Part shown: one piece after another, positions 43,782 to 55,231 of the stretch
Layout: every line of letters starts with the position of its first letter
How positions within the stretch are numbered: the first letter of the stretch is position 1
Assembly (NCBI GenBank): GCA_020205615.1
Contig: JAINUW010000482.1
Span: 603,501 to 667,500, forward strand
Direction: 5' to 3'
From: Panax quinquefolius
Taxonomy: Eukaryota; Streptophyta; Magnoliopsida; Apiales; Araliaceae
Length of the DNA: 64,000 nucleotides
Made by a program: the position numbers and the translations under genes
The notes under the pieces: generated by a model
What the model saw: only the letters and a program-made list of their open reading frames with translations
Told to the model about the DNA's origin: nothing
Database searches by the model: none

Positions 43782-45563
43782 TGTTGGGTAAAATCTAATT
43801 ACGCACAACACGCAAGTATACGTGGTCAACAAGTAATAAAGTGTAAGTAAAGTATCGTTCCCACGAGGAATTGTTTAATAAAAATCACCAAGTACTAACC
43901 CGTAACCAACTCAATCTTATTTAAACAAATGAATTTCAAATTATATAATTAAACTACTATTAAATTCCACTAGTTAAATTAAGATTACGGAGATTTAAGA
44001 TTACAACTTCACTTATTGCTTCATTTAAGTTAACACACTTCTCATCAATTATTCTCTATCCTGAATTGTTAATCAAGAACACAAAAGCAGATAAAACCAC
44101 CTCTCGATGCATAATACTCATACTTACTTAAATCCATAGATGATAGAATTAAGCAAGACACCTTAATTAACTAATCCACTATATCTCTATGTGCATTACA
44201 ATTAAAAAAGAATTTAAAGCACAAGTTCTCTATAAGATTACATATGGCGTAAAGGCATATCTCTATCCTAAACACGAATCATGAATTTCATCTATGCAGA
44301 AATCACAAACACATGTTATCATGATCAGATCTAAATATATACTTCATCTCTCGAGTTCATATAGATTATAACGGTTATTGATGGCCAATCAATTAAACAA
44401 TTAAGTTTAAATCACAATAGAAAATTCTCACAATAGAACATAATAATTGATAGCAAAGCATATTAAAATAAACTAAACAATAAGATCCATTGTAATCTCA
44501 AACAAAGAATTAGTTCATTGAATTAAAACTAAGAATCCACACTTGAATACACATTAATAGATAAAACTAAGAGTAAAGTAAAGAATAAATCTGTTGTCAG
44601 CAAATCTCCATCTTCCTCAAGCTCCTGCTCTTGATCTTCAATGTTCTCCAAGTTGCTTCAATCTCCCAATCTCATAAGAACTAGGGTTTTGCTCCTAATC
44701 TACTCTAATCTAATCTAATGGAAACCTCCAAAACTAGCCTCCCAATCCAAGTTAAAATCAAGTATTTGTAGTTCTAATGGACACCCTAGCAAGTTAGGTG
44801 ACTAAGAATCCTATTCTAGCTCAAATTGGACAACATAACACCCAATTTAACTCTCCCCACCCCCTCCCCCACCCACCCCCCGCCAATCGGTGCACCCAGC
44901 GTTGTTCATAGGTTACTTTCAAAGCGCCGCAAGGCCATGTAGTAGAAAATCTGCTGGCCCAGCGCGCTCCACGCCATTTCTGACGCGCCCCGCGCCTCTC
45001 TGTTTCCTGTTGCGACATCCTTTGGTAAAACAGGCATAATTTTTGATCCACTAGGAGTTACGGGGCCTGCTACCTATTAAATCGAAGATATCGACGAGAT
45101 CTACAACTTTAATTCTTTGAGATTTGACAAATTCTAGCCAGATCAAGACCGAAATTGGTCTTGAAGTAGATGTTATATAAATTATAAGCTTGACAACTCT
45201 TAGTTTTGATCTTCGTTGATAAAAAGGCCATAACTCTCGCATTCGAGCTCCGATTGGAATGATTCAAGATGTTCCGGAAAGCTAAGAAGTATATCTAAAA
45301 CAAAATCTAAGTTTCAAGCTAAGAACATGCATCCAACTTGGTGTTAAAAGCCCTATAATCTTCCCTTCTTATACTTGCTTGCGTATTTTAGTCCAAAAGA
45401 TGTCCAAATTGATTTTCCTTGCTTCTTCATGTCATAGCCTACAAAATAACACAAAATGTATGAAATGAACACACAATGCAGGTAAAGTAACTATGAAACA
45501 TAGGTTTAAGCAACTAATTCAAGTAATAGATATCGGATAAGTAAGTATAAAACCTACTTATCA
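43782..45563 (-). repeat. 3' LTR of the short Athila-like element (1782 bp)
   Basis: The plus strand reads TGTTGGGTAAAATC...CTACTTATCA. GC modules lie near 44890-45000. Highly similar to 48161-49894. Confidence 0.9.
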
Positions 45564-45578
45564 AATACCCCCAAACTT
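45564..45578 (-). other. Polypurine tract (minus)
   Basis: On the minus strand AAGTTTGGGGGTATT ends where the 3' LTR starts with TGATAAG. Confidence 0.8.
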
Positions 45579-46902
45579 AAATATTTGCTTGTCCTCAAGC
45601 AAAAACACAAAGTAGATAGATTCATTCTTTAGCAATGATCCACTTAAACAATGAATCAATATGAATTAGAACAATTGCCTCAAAGGTTACCTCAAATAAT
45701 AACCCGCAAAAAATTTCAAAATAATGTCATGTCTAAAATTTCAATAACTTTCATTAGCTTCACATCTACTCTTGATCATTTAAGTGCGTGTGTGCATCTA
45801 TATGTTCAAACTAGTCATGATTTAGATTAGATCAACCAATACTCATAAATGACTTTCAAAAACAACTCTCAAAACTTTTTATCACATCAATCACCGCTAA
45901 AATAGACAAAGCACAAAAAAAATTCTTCTTTTTTTTTCTTTGAGGATCAACCGGATATTCAAATATTTAAGCACATATGAACCCTTCCCAAGTATTTCAA
46001 ACATACATATTTTCTTTTCTCTATTTAGTGAGTGCGTTTTATGCTCCATCTCACTTTCCACTTTTCATTGAACGAGTGCATTTTACGCTCCATCTCGTGC
46101 CTATGTTTATGAGGTGTGCATTTTACGCTCCATCTCGACCCACCACATGCTTCAATTATTCAACTCGGGAAGGTTCCAATAATTTGTTTTTTCAAAAATA
46201 CCCCAAGATTTCCCCCAAACTTATGTGAGTGCCTAATTTTCACTTCGAATGATGCTCAAATAAGATTTCTCAAGTTGCAATGGTATCTTTCATAAGCATT
46301 TAGCCAAAAAAAAATTCACTCCCAACTAGCTAAACAAATGGATATGTGTAAAAATTTTCAAAAAATTCGCAAGTATTGTGAAAACCAACTAATGAGTTAA
46401 AATATAGACTAAGCATGCTCATCAATTCTCCAAGAGTTAGCAATATCAACCACCCACTTATCATTGGCAAAAATCAAATTCCATCAAAACATTGCCCAAG
46501 TAAATACTAAACATGATAAATACCCCCAAACTTAAAACAAACATTGTTCTCAATGGCTAAGATAGGAAAAAATTAAAATAGAGAACTTCCCTGACATATA
46601 GCAATTTATCTTCTTGTCTACGAAGTCTGAAGAATAGGCTAGGCACATTAGAATGAATCGGGCACCACACTTGAATTGGACTTGACTAACCTGTGAATAT
46701 GATAGAAGCAAGCTTGTTAGATCCTAAGACATAAAAATTTATTAAATACTATGAAACCTAAAAAAACTAAAAATTAAACTTGGGTTGCCTCCCAATAAGC
46801 GCTTGATATATAGTCCTTCAGCCAGACTTTGTTTGGTCAACGCTATCCAATTCCTCTTCGATAATTGAGGAACCCTCCATCCATCGGAAACAAATTGTCC
46901 TT
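45579..46902 (-). other. 3' untranslated interior of the short Athila-like element
   Basis: No supported coding. Three copies of a GAGTGCATTTTACGCTCCAT unit lie at 46029-46140, each able to form GAGTG/CGCTC around a 7-nt loop. Confidence 0.6.
46029..46140. repeat. Three hairpin-forming GAGTGCATTTTACGCTCCAT units
   Basis: Copies near 46030, 46075 and 46115, spaced about 40-50 bp. The second and third are almost identical; the first has CG to TG changes. Confidence 0.7.
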
Positions 46903-47990
46903 TTAGAGGTTCCCATAGGCGATGGCCAATGCATCAAAGTCACCTAGCATGCTCTGATTTGGTATGATCTCAATCAAGAACGTCCCACAGCTAGGTGTTT
47001 TCTCCATTGTGTATGTGATCACTTTGGGGCATGGAAGCTTGTCACACACCATGGGTTCTTCGTCTATCTTCTCTTTCTCGTCCCACCATGGATTTAAAAT
47101 TGGACTCACTCTTATGTCATCAAGAGCTTCGTCGACGACATGACTACCAAGTGGGCATAATTTTGCAAATCTGACTGACTCTTTGATCTTTGGTGGAGAC
47201 CCATTTAGATCTTCGTCGACCTCTATTTCATTATCCCCAATTGTCTCCACACTTTCGATATCTTGTAGCTCATCCAGTCACAGATTCGGTTCGGGTTCTT
47301 CGTCAGTTTCGTCATCCATGTCATAAAGCCTAGTGTTTGGTGGGTGGTTGTTTAAGGCTCTGGTCATTTGCTCCATCTAATTCTCAAGATTTTGAATTTT
47401 TGTCTATAGATTTTGATTTGACCTCTCTTGATTAATCTGTCGCTCCTCATTTGTCACTCTAATCTCAGACAACGCTTCCTCCAACCTTGAATTATCTTCT
47501 TCTTGTGGCACTGGAGGTGGACATGAAAATTATGGTGTGTATGATGGATTTAGAGCGTAATGTTGGTCATCATAATTGTAGCTCCATGAAGAATCCGGGT
47601 GATACCCCCAATCTTGGTGATAGTTAGGATCAACATAGTTGTTGAGGTAATCTCCATTATATTGTACCGGTTCAAAACTAACGGTGCATTGACGACTTTG
47701 ATGTTTTGCCAGCATAATAGTCACATGTAACTGCCATCCTTCGACTCCTTTGGGCTGCAATAACATCCAACATCCTCGAAAGTTCTTCAATCTATACTGA
47801 TATTGAGGAAAATGCATTAAGTCCATCAATCCTTGTTTCCCTTGGTTGAGTCATGTTTGCCATCCTTCGACTCCTTTGGGCTGCGATAACCTCCAACGTC
47901 TTCGAATTTTCCTCGATTTGTACTGACTCTATAGAAAATATATTAAGCCCGTCAATCCATGTTTCCCTTGGTTGAGTCATCTTCGTGTAT
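46903..47990 (-). pseudogene. Gag-like ORF of the short Athila-like element
   Basis: From 47829 down to 46903 one minus-strand frame holds with four stops: a Tyr/Asn/Asp/Trp-rich segment (WSYNYDDQHYALNPSY), a Glu/Gln-rich coiled-coil-like stretch (LEEALSEIRVTNEERQ), an acidic part and a C-terminal block with AKLCPLGSHVVDEALDD and TFLIEIIPNQ. Upstream, two in-frame-sized 126-bp repeats carry MTQPRET.IDGLN. I do not recognise a catalytic motif. Gag-related function is inferred from position and composition only. Confidence 0.5.
47732..47983 (-). repeat. 126-bp tandem duplication, in frame (42 codons)
   Basis: TGCCATCCTTCGACTCCTTT starts at 47732 and 47858. The two units differ by about 15%. 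A period divisible by three keeps the reading frame and doubles a QPRET-IDGLN peptide segment. Confidence 0.85.
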
Positions 47991-48138
47991 GGACATTGAT
48001 ACGCAAAGTCATCCGTGGTACCAGAAAAGAAAGAAATATAGGATGAGAATTAAAAATAAAAAGAAAGAAAAAAATGTTTAAATTAAGACTGATTTGATTG
48101 AAGCTAATATTGGCAAAAAAAATATATTAAACTAATTA

Positions 48139-48154
48139 CCCGGCAACGGCGCCA
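48139..48154 (-). other. PBS of the short Athila-like element (minus)
   Basis: Plus strand CCCGGCAACGGCGCCA, i.e. TGGCGCCGTTGCCGGG on the minus strand, six bases inside the LTR at 48161. Confidence 0.92.
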
Positions 48155-48160
48155 AAAATT

Positions 48161-49894
48161 TATTGGGTAAAATCTAATTACGCACAACATGCAATTATAC
48201 GTGGTCAACAAGTAATAAAGTATAAGTAGAGTATCATTCCCACGAGGAATTGTTTAATAAAAATCACCAAGTACTAACCTGTAACCAACTCAATCTCATT
48301 TAAACAAATGAATTTCAAATTATATAATTAAACTACTATTAAATTCCACTATTTAAATTAAGATTACGGAGATTTAAGATCACAACTTCACTTATTGCTT
48401 CATTTAAGTTAACACACTTCTCATCAATTATTCTCTATCTTGAATTGTTAATCAAGAACACTAAAGCAGATAAAACCACCTCTCAATGCATAATACCCAT
48501 ACTTACTTAAATCCATAGATGATAGAATTAAGCAATACACCTTAATTAACTAATCCACTATATCTCTATGTGCATTACAATTAAAAAGGATTTAAAGTAC
48601 AAGTTCTCTATAAGATTACATATGGCGTAAAAGCATATCTCTATCCTAAACATGAATCATGAATTCCATCTATGCAAAAATCACAAACACATGCTATCAT
48701 GATCAGATCTAAATATATACTTCATCTCTCGAGTTCATATAGATTATCACGGTAATTGATGGCCAATCAATTAAACAATTAAGTCCAAATCACAATAGAC
48801 AATTCTCACGATAGAATATAATAATTGATAGTGAAATATATTAAAATAAACTAAACAATAAGATCCATTGTAATCTCAAACAAAGAATTAGTTCATTGAA
48901 TTAAAACTAAGAATCCACACTTGAATACACATTAATAGATAAAACTAAGAGAAGAGTAAAGAATAAATCTGTTGTCAGCAAATCTCCATCTTCCTCAAGC
49001 TCCTGCTCTTGATCTTCAATGATCTCCAAGTTGCTTCAATCTCCCAATCTCATAAGAACTAGGGTTTTGCTCCTAATCAACTCTAATCTAATCTAATGGA
49101 ATCCTCCAAAACTAGCCTCTCAATCCAAGTTAAAATCAAGTATTTATAGTTCTAATGGACACCCTAACAAGTTAGGAGACTAAGAATCCTATCCTAGCTC
49201 AAATTGGACAACATAACACCCAATTTAACTCTCCCCACCCCCCCCCCTCACCGACGACCCAAGATGCCCACGCCTTGAAAGGAGAAAATTCTTATCGCCC
49301 AAATGCGCCCACGCCACTCTGTTTCCAACTACGACATCCTTTGGTAAAAAAGGCATAACTTTTGATCCGCTAGGAGTTACGGGGCCTACTACCTATCAAA
49401 TCGAAGATATCGATGAGATATACAACTTTCATTCTTTGAGATGTTATAGATTCTGTCCGGATCAAGACCGAAATTGGGCTTGAAGTAGATTCTATGTAAA
49501 TTACAAGTTTGACAACTCTTAGTTTTGATCTTTGTTGATAAAAAAGGACATAACTCTCGCATCCAAGCTCCGATTGGGATGATTCAAGATGTTTTGGAAA
49601 GCTAAGAAGTATATCTACAATAAAATCCAAGTTTCAAGCCAAGAACATGCATCCAACTTAGTGTTAAAAGCCCTGTAATCTTCCACTCTTGCACTTGCCT
49701 GAGTATTTTAGTCCAAAAGATGTCCAAATTGATTTTCATTGCTTCTTCATGCCAATGTCGTGTCATATCCTACAAAATAACATAAAATGTATGAAATGAA
49801 CACACAATGCATACAAAATAACTATAAAACATAGGTTTAAGCAACTAATTCAAGTAATAGATACTAGATAAGTAGGTATAAAACCTACTTATCA
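48161..49894 (-). repeat. 5' LTR of the short Athila-like element (1734 bp)
   Basis: Plus strand TATTGGGTAAAATC...CTACTTATCA; TG changed to TA at its inner edge. GC modules at 49255-49320 are more decayed than in the other LTR. Confidence 0.9.
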
Positions 49895-49899
49895 ACACA

Positions 49900-50361
49900 C
49901 AAGGGCTGTAGTTTTCTCTTCACTTATATGGAAATGCTGGGTATGACTTAACTTAAATCATTTTAGTTCGGATGTGCACACACTTGACCATTATGATTTA
50001 AGAGGCAAAATATAAGGAGTTACATGATGATGTATTTTACAAGAGTTGTCTGCCTATTTATTTATATATAGTTTGTTGTGCACACACAAGGCTATATACA
50101 TTTAAAATGGGATCCTTATTCTCACTGGCCAATCTTTAATTAGATATTGCCGAACTATATTCATGAGGGTAATATAGTTTGAAGAAAATAGTGGGAGATA
50201 CCAATATAAAATAAGACCTAATTTATTTTGGTAATTAATTAAATGAATGTTTGCTAAAATATTATCTTTTACATGCAGTAATTTTGAAAATGTCACATTC
50301 ACTAATTTCATCTGCGTAGCATACTTGATCTTAACAAATTGACGAGCATCAATTACTGATG
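49900..50361 (+). other. Copia B leader, second part
   Basis: Continues copia leader sequence matching copia A 7860-8332 (GGGATCCTTATTCTCACT, GTTTGTTGTG-hairpin). No coding. Confidence 0.7.
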
Positions 50362-51165
50362 GTTAAAGAATCTGAGAATTGTTCTCATTGCTGAAAAGAT
50401 TTCTTATATCCTAAATTCGCCCGTACCTATAAAAATTGCAGAGACAGTCTCTGAGGAAGAGATTGCTACTTTTAAAAAGTGGTAAGATGATGCATCTGTG
50501 GCTCAATGCATCATGCTCGCATCCATGAGTAATGAGCTTGAAAGATCAAGATGAAACCATGGATGCTCCTACTATGCTACTGCACCTTCAAGAGTTGTAT
50601 GGTGAGCAAAGTAAGACTGCTAGATATGAAATATCTAAGGAGATCTTCCGATCTCGGATAACCGTGAGTACTACCATTGAGACTCATGTATTAAAGATGA
50701 TCAATCTGATTGAACATCTTGGACAGCTTGGGTTCGTCATGGATGGGGAGTTGAGTCAAGATTTAGTCTTGCAGTCACTCCCGGACACCTTCTCACAATT
50801 TTTTGTGAATTTTCACATGAATAAGTTAGATGTCAGCTTGCTTGAATTACTCAACATGTTTAAAACTGCTGAAGGTCACTTCCCATCCAAGAAGGACCAT
50901 GTCTTAATGGTGGATGATTCTTCCAAGAAAAGGAAGAGGCCCAAGGTATCTTCTCAAAAGAAGAAATCCAAGAAGGCTAAGGGTAAGGCGAAAGTGAAGG
51001 ATCAAAAGAAACCTGATCCAGCTAGCAAAGAAATTTGCTTCCATTGCAACAAGTCGAGTCACTGGAAGAGGAACTGCAAGGATTATCTTCCAGAACAAAA
51101 GCAGAAGAAGCTTGGAGAAGCTTTAAATCCTAATCAAGGTTTATTTAAGATTGAAATTAATTTTT
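50362..51165 (+). pseudogene. Copia B gag
   Basis: The frame begins with LRIVLIAEKISYIL, has a TAA inside ATFKKW-DDA, reaches CIMLASMSNEL and shifts by one base into a long open frame (50532 on): MDAPTMLLHLQELYGEQS, ARYEISKEIFRSR, MINLIEHLGQLGFVMDGEL, LQSLPDTFSQFFVNFHMNKL, a Lys-rich stretch, and a complete zinc knuckle CFHCNKSSHWKRNC (CX2CX4HX4C, about 51037-51078). Typical copia Gag; it would bind and package element RNA. Two lesions only, so it is less decayed than copia A. Confidence 0.9.
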
Positions 51166-51330
51166 CTGAAAGTCAATCTTCTACTTGGGTATTGGATACC
51201 GGCTATGGTTCTCACATATGTAATAATATGCAGGGACTGGTCAGAAGTAGAAAGCTGAGCAAGGATGAAGTCGTCCTATGAGTGGGAAATGGGGCAAAGG
51301 TTCTTTGCATTAAATGTAGGGACTTATTGT
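51166..51330 (+). pseudogene. Copia B protease
   Basis: In the same frame as Gag, STWVLDTGYGSHIC carries the intact D-T-G site (about 51190). The frame stops at TGA 51279, after LSKDEVVL; the rest (VGNGAKV-like) continues in other frames to about 51330. The family's protease runs about 100 residues. Confidence 0.85.
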
Positions 51331-51746
51331 TTAAACTTCGCTGAGGCAAGTCCATTAGTTTAAATAATTTTTATTTTGTTCCGTCACATATTAGAAATAT
51401 TATTTCAATATCTGTATTGGATATGGATGGTTTTTACATTATAATAAAGAACAATAGTTGTTCTATTTACAATAATAATGTTTTATATAGTGTTGGTAAT
51501 TTACGAAATGGACTTTACATTCTTGACTTGCATGAAAATATACTTCAAATTGAACAAACAAAGAAAAGGAAAAGAGATGATGTTAATTATACCTATATGT
51601 GGCACTGTAGACTTGGTCATATTAATGAAACAAGATTATCCAAGTTGTATAAAGATGGGCTCCTAGAGCTATCGGATTATGAATCATATCCAACTTGTGA
51701 ATCTTGTCTCATGGGAAAAATGACTAAGGTGGTGTTTGATAAAATT
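51331..51746 (+). pseudogene. Copia B integrase, N-terminal part
   Basis: An open frame from 51417 (MDMDGFYIIIKNNSCSIY, LRNGLYILDL) leads to the GAG-pre-integrase zinc finger YMWHCRLGHINETRLSKL ... CESCLMGKMTK (about 51594-51730), with all His/Cys ligands. Interrupted at about 51747 by a DNA-transposon-like insert; it resumes at 52533. Confidence 0.88.
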
Positions 51747-52532
51747 AATTGTTAAGACCTGAACAGTTTAGATGTCTGAATAATATAGAGCATCTAAATA
51801 GAATTGTATCTGAATGAAAAAATGTTGTTTGATAAAAAAAAATTCCAAATGTCTGAATAACAATATTTTACCATTTTAATCCTCTGAACAAAAGAAAAAA
51901 ATATATAAACTACAAAATTTCCAAACACAAAAGTTATTTATAAAAAACTCGAAATGCATTCCAATTTCTTTATTAACAAAACTATAATTAAACACGACCT
52001 AATCTTTCACCTGAGTAACCCAATGCCAAGATCAATTCATGGTCACAAGAAAAAAATAATTATATATTACATAATCATGAAATGCTTCTAAATTTTAAAA
52101 GTTTCAATTCATATGGAATTAGGAATCATGCCAAGGCAGCCAACAGATTGTTATAGGCATCAAAAAACCAATGGCACCCTAAAAAGCATGACAATCAAAT
52201 ATACCCCCCACACAAATTCAAAAATGAAAATCCTCTTCTAAATTCAAAGTTTTAACAAAATTCAGGATTGGAAGCTTTTAAATGCAATGAGATTGGTAAT
52301 TGATTTTAGAAGTGTACCCTCATATTTCCTCACAAAAGCCAGGGAGGACAATATTGTAATTTTAGAATATAAACTCATTCAGACGTGCCTCTAAATGATT
52401 AAGCTTTAATTTTGTGTCTAGCCGATTAAGAGGCATTAAGAGGTAAAAAAAAATTTACCAAACATGCTTTGCCTCTGACCGAATCAGAGGCACTCCAATT
52501 AAGAGGCATTAAGAGCTAATCAAACACACCCT
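51747..52532. mobile_element. Non-autonomous DNA-transposon-like insert (about 785 bp)
   Basis: It interrupts copia integrase between FDKI and KSPF. The right end TCAAACACACCC is the reverse complement of GGGTGTGTTTGA, a common start of hAT and PIF/Harbinger-type plant elements, and is followed by TAA. Subterminal words recur inverted at both ends (TTAAGACCTGAA..ATGTTGTTTGATAAA at left, TTTACCAAACATGCTTTGCCTC.. at right). The left terminus lacks the GGGTGTG part. No ORF. Superfamily unresolved. Confidence 0.5.
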
Positions 52533-52674
52533 AAATCTCCTTTTAGTAGAAAAAAAGAAAGAGTTACAGAGTTGTTAGCGTTGGTACACACGAATGTATG
52601 TGGACCTATGACAACGAATGCACGAGGAGAGTATTCTTATTTTATTACATTCATTGATGATCACTCAAGATTTA
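52533..52674 (+). pseudogene. Copia B integrase, start of catalytic core
   Basis: KKERVTELLALVHTNVCGPM: the first catalytic Asp (HTD-VCGP in relatives) is Asn. Then GEYSYFITFIDDHSR up to the solo Tat LTR. Resumes at 55232. Confidence 0.85.
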
Positions 52675-52740
52675 TGTAGACACTCGAAATTTTCTTTTCC
52701 TTTTACTAACTATGTAGGAGGGCAAAAGCGTCTTTTTCAT

Positions 52741-52884
52741 ACAAGGAATAACCTTAGAGGACCACAACATCAATTCCAACCTCAGAGATAAGCCTAAGGA
52801 TATTCAGAGTCAACAACATGACAACCTCAAAGATAACCCTGCGAAAAGATGACTACAAATGTGTGAAAATCGGAGATAACCCCG
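52741..52884. repeat. U3 8-nt-loop hairpins in L3
   Basis: CCTCAG-[AGATAAGC]-CTAAGG (52780-52799, one mismatch), a decayed one at about 52825-52844 with loop AGATAACC, and CGG-[AGATAACC]-CCG (52871-52884). A weaker unit precedes at 52743. Confidence 0.7.
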
Positions 52885-53268
52885 GGAGGGGCAAAATGGT
52901 TATTTTTGCCAAATCAACTTCACTTCAAACCAAATACACTCATTTCAACCCAAATTGCTTTAATAGAAGTCCCACAAGACCCATATCTTAACTTTGGAGC
53001 GCAAACTACATAAAACAGCTCACCGGATTGCATAAGAGAAACCCAGAAATGCTATTTCAGTCATGGATCCATATTTCTGAAATCAAAAAAGGGAAAATCC
53101 TATGTCATTGTGTAGCTCTCGAAAAGAGCTTTTTGAAATGGTATGGCACGCTTCCATCGGACTCCCGGATTGAAAGTTATGAGCGATCGAAATTAACAAA
53201 GACGTTATCCGAAAGTGTACGTCTTTGACGACACGACAGGACCCACGAAGGCCCTAGGCGACCGGGCA

Positions 53269-53307
53269 GCCGCGGGTAGACCTGTGGCACCCCCCTCTAT
53301 GTATATG
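53269..53307 (+). promoter_or_regulatory. L3 core promoter palindrome and TATA-like box
   Basis: GCCGCGGGTAGACCTGTGGC (53269-53288) then CTATGTATATG (53297-53307). Same order and spacing as 17055-17091. Confidence 0.55.
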
Positions 53308-53618
53308 GGGCTTGGGGTGGCCTTATTTAGAAGAGAAAGAGCGAGGAAACCTTGTCCAATTGGCTTTGTACACACCATAAACTGAGTGTTTTCTTATTTC
53401 AAACACTTTTGAGCTTATATTCTGTCATATTTTTACCGGCGGGAGCTGAGTACTTATCCATTTATAGTTATTGGAGTCTTCTTTGGAAGTCCACTGTAAG
53501 CCTTCTTACACACTTTAAAGCCTTTCTCTTCATCTTTGCACACACTGTTCTTCACGTTGAGAGTCGCGTTAAGTGTGTTTGCCCGGACTTCGGTCCGTGG
53601 TTTTCATTTCTGTCTGTA

Positions 53619-53622
<4 letters not shown>

Positions 53623-53668
<46 letters not shown>

Positions 53669-53730
53669 GGACTAACATTATTGAGTTATGCCTCGATTGA
53701 GCCTAGACTTGATGCCCGGGCGTTTATTTG

Positions 53731-53789
<59 letters not shown>

Positions 53790-53859
53790 TCATATATATG
53801 AACCGTTGTCGAACTATGTTTGATGAGCTTCGGATTTTCCATCAGGAGCGTTTACTCGC

Positions 53860-53922
<63 letters not shown>

Positions 53923-53974
53923 TTATCGAATATATATCTCGATGAGCCCGGATGTTACATCGGAGCATTTACTG

Positions 53975-54022
<48 letters not shown>

Positions 54023-54440
54023 TTATCCGCCAGCACAGAGTTTACTTGAGACCTTTTTACCGCTTTATTTATATTTAGTCCTCACTGGAGTTTACTTTCG
54101 TGGCGGTTGATCGCATTTACTGCTTTATTTACATTTCTAATCCCCCATAGAGTTGCTTCGTGGTGGTTGATCAAGTCTATATATATATTTACCGCTTTTA
54201 TATATTTATATTTCTGATCCCGTATGGAGTTGCTTCGTGGTGGTTGATCATGTCTAAATATATATATATATATTTACATTTCTGATCCCCCATGGAGTTG
54301 CTTCGTGGTGGTTGATCATGTCTATATATATATATATTTACCGCTTTTATATATTTACATTTCTGATCCCCCATGGAGTTGCTTCGTGGTGGTTGATCAT
54401 GTCTATATATATATATTTACTGACTTTTATATATATAATC
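53623..54440. repeat. TA arrays plus about 90-bp minisatellite in L3
   Basis: Four TA runs of 35-60 bp (53623-54022), each followed by a spacer related to GATGAGC.CGGAT..TACATC, then five copies (54085-54440) of a unit with GGAGTTGCTTCGTGGTGGTTGATCA-type core (shown here in description only; core GTTGCTTCGTGGTGGTTGAT). The 158-codon IYIYIY frame is an artefact. Confidence 0.9.
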
Positions 54441-55231
54441 GCCATCGCTTTCCCTACAAACTACAAAGATCATGTGAGCCTAAGAATCATGTGATCACTG
54501 ATTCAGTCTACTGAATCTAGATTCGGTTCCCGAGATGGACATTTTCAGCTGTAAGCAACTTGTACATTATTTACGGTGTCTGAATTTTCTTAGAAGGCTA
54601 TCATGCCCATGAGGAGTTCGGTACTGCTGTATATTATTTTCTCGAAGATGCCTCGCATCTCGAAAATAAAAGCAAATAAGCCGAACATTTACTAATAAAA
54701 TGGAAGTATGAAAAGGTCTCAATTCCTATTGAGCACAGGGTTTGAAAAACCTCTTTTACAAAACTTCATTGCTATATCTTGCTTAAAACTGAATTTTTCT
54801 ATAAATTCAAACCCTTTGTATATAGGTGCGAACGAGACCTCGCACTACTTTCAAATAATTGCACATTGATCCACACACATACACACACATTCATATAACA
54901 GTTTCTTGAAAAGTGGCGGTCACCGTGGCAACACGGATTTCGGGGGGTGCCTAACACCTTCCCTCGGCATAATCAAGCCCCCGAACTCAAATGAATCTCG
55001 GTTTCACAGATCCGTTTAGCAGTGTCACATCACTGGGTCAATGTGCAAACCTTTTTGGTTGTGTTGGTGCAACTAGTTAAAAACACCAACTGATGACTCT
55101 TAACAGTCCATCGTCGACATTACACATGTCGAACCTTTTTCACTTATTTTTTCAAACAAATCTCACATTAACATGAGAACACCAAAGAAAAAGTAACGAA
55201 AAAGGGACAACTAAAAATCCCGACATCGACA

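Larger units (their letters stand above)
43782..49894 (-). mobile_element. Short Athila-like element without pol (minus), 6.1 kb
   Basis: LTRs at 43782-45563 and 48161-49894, Athila PBS on the minus strand at 48139-48154 and PPT at 45564-45578, flanked by a perfect ACACA duplication (43777-43781, 49895-49899). The 2.6-kb interior encodes only a decayed gag-like protein; no PR, RT or integrase motif is visible. This is the pattern of a non-autonomous derivative that depends on an Athila partner. LTR ends (TGATAAGTAGG) and PPT resemble the complete Athila element at 29699-41655. Confidence 0.88.
52675..55231 (+). mobile_element. Tat/Ogre-type solo LTR L3 (2557 bp)
   Basis: TGTAGACACTC...ACATCGACA, the best preserved ends of the three Tat LTRs here. 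Flanks ATTTA (52670-52674) and ATTTG (55232-55236) are a 5-bp duplication with one mismatch, and copia integrase continues on both sides. No PBS or interior follows, so it is a solo LTR, the product of LTR-LTR recombination. Related to L1 and L2. Confidence 0.88.

Noticed and set aside
44821..45242. Minus-strand short frames sharing a VDIFDLIGSRPRNS end with 49370-49630 and a related one at 12963
   Set aside because: They are corresponding parts of Athila-type LTRs; similarity reflects LTR homology and not a gene.
53573..54049. Long open frames made of IYIYIY repeats (also 17571-17879, 42690-42766)
   Set aside because: They are translations of TA microsatellites inside LTRs or a leader; no conserved protein would be expected.
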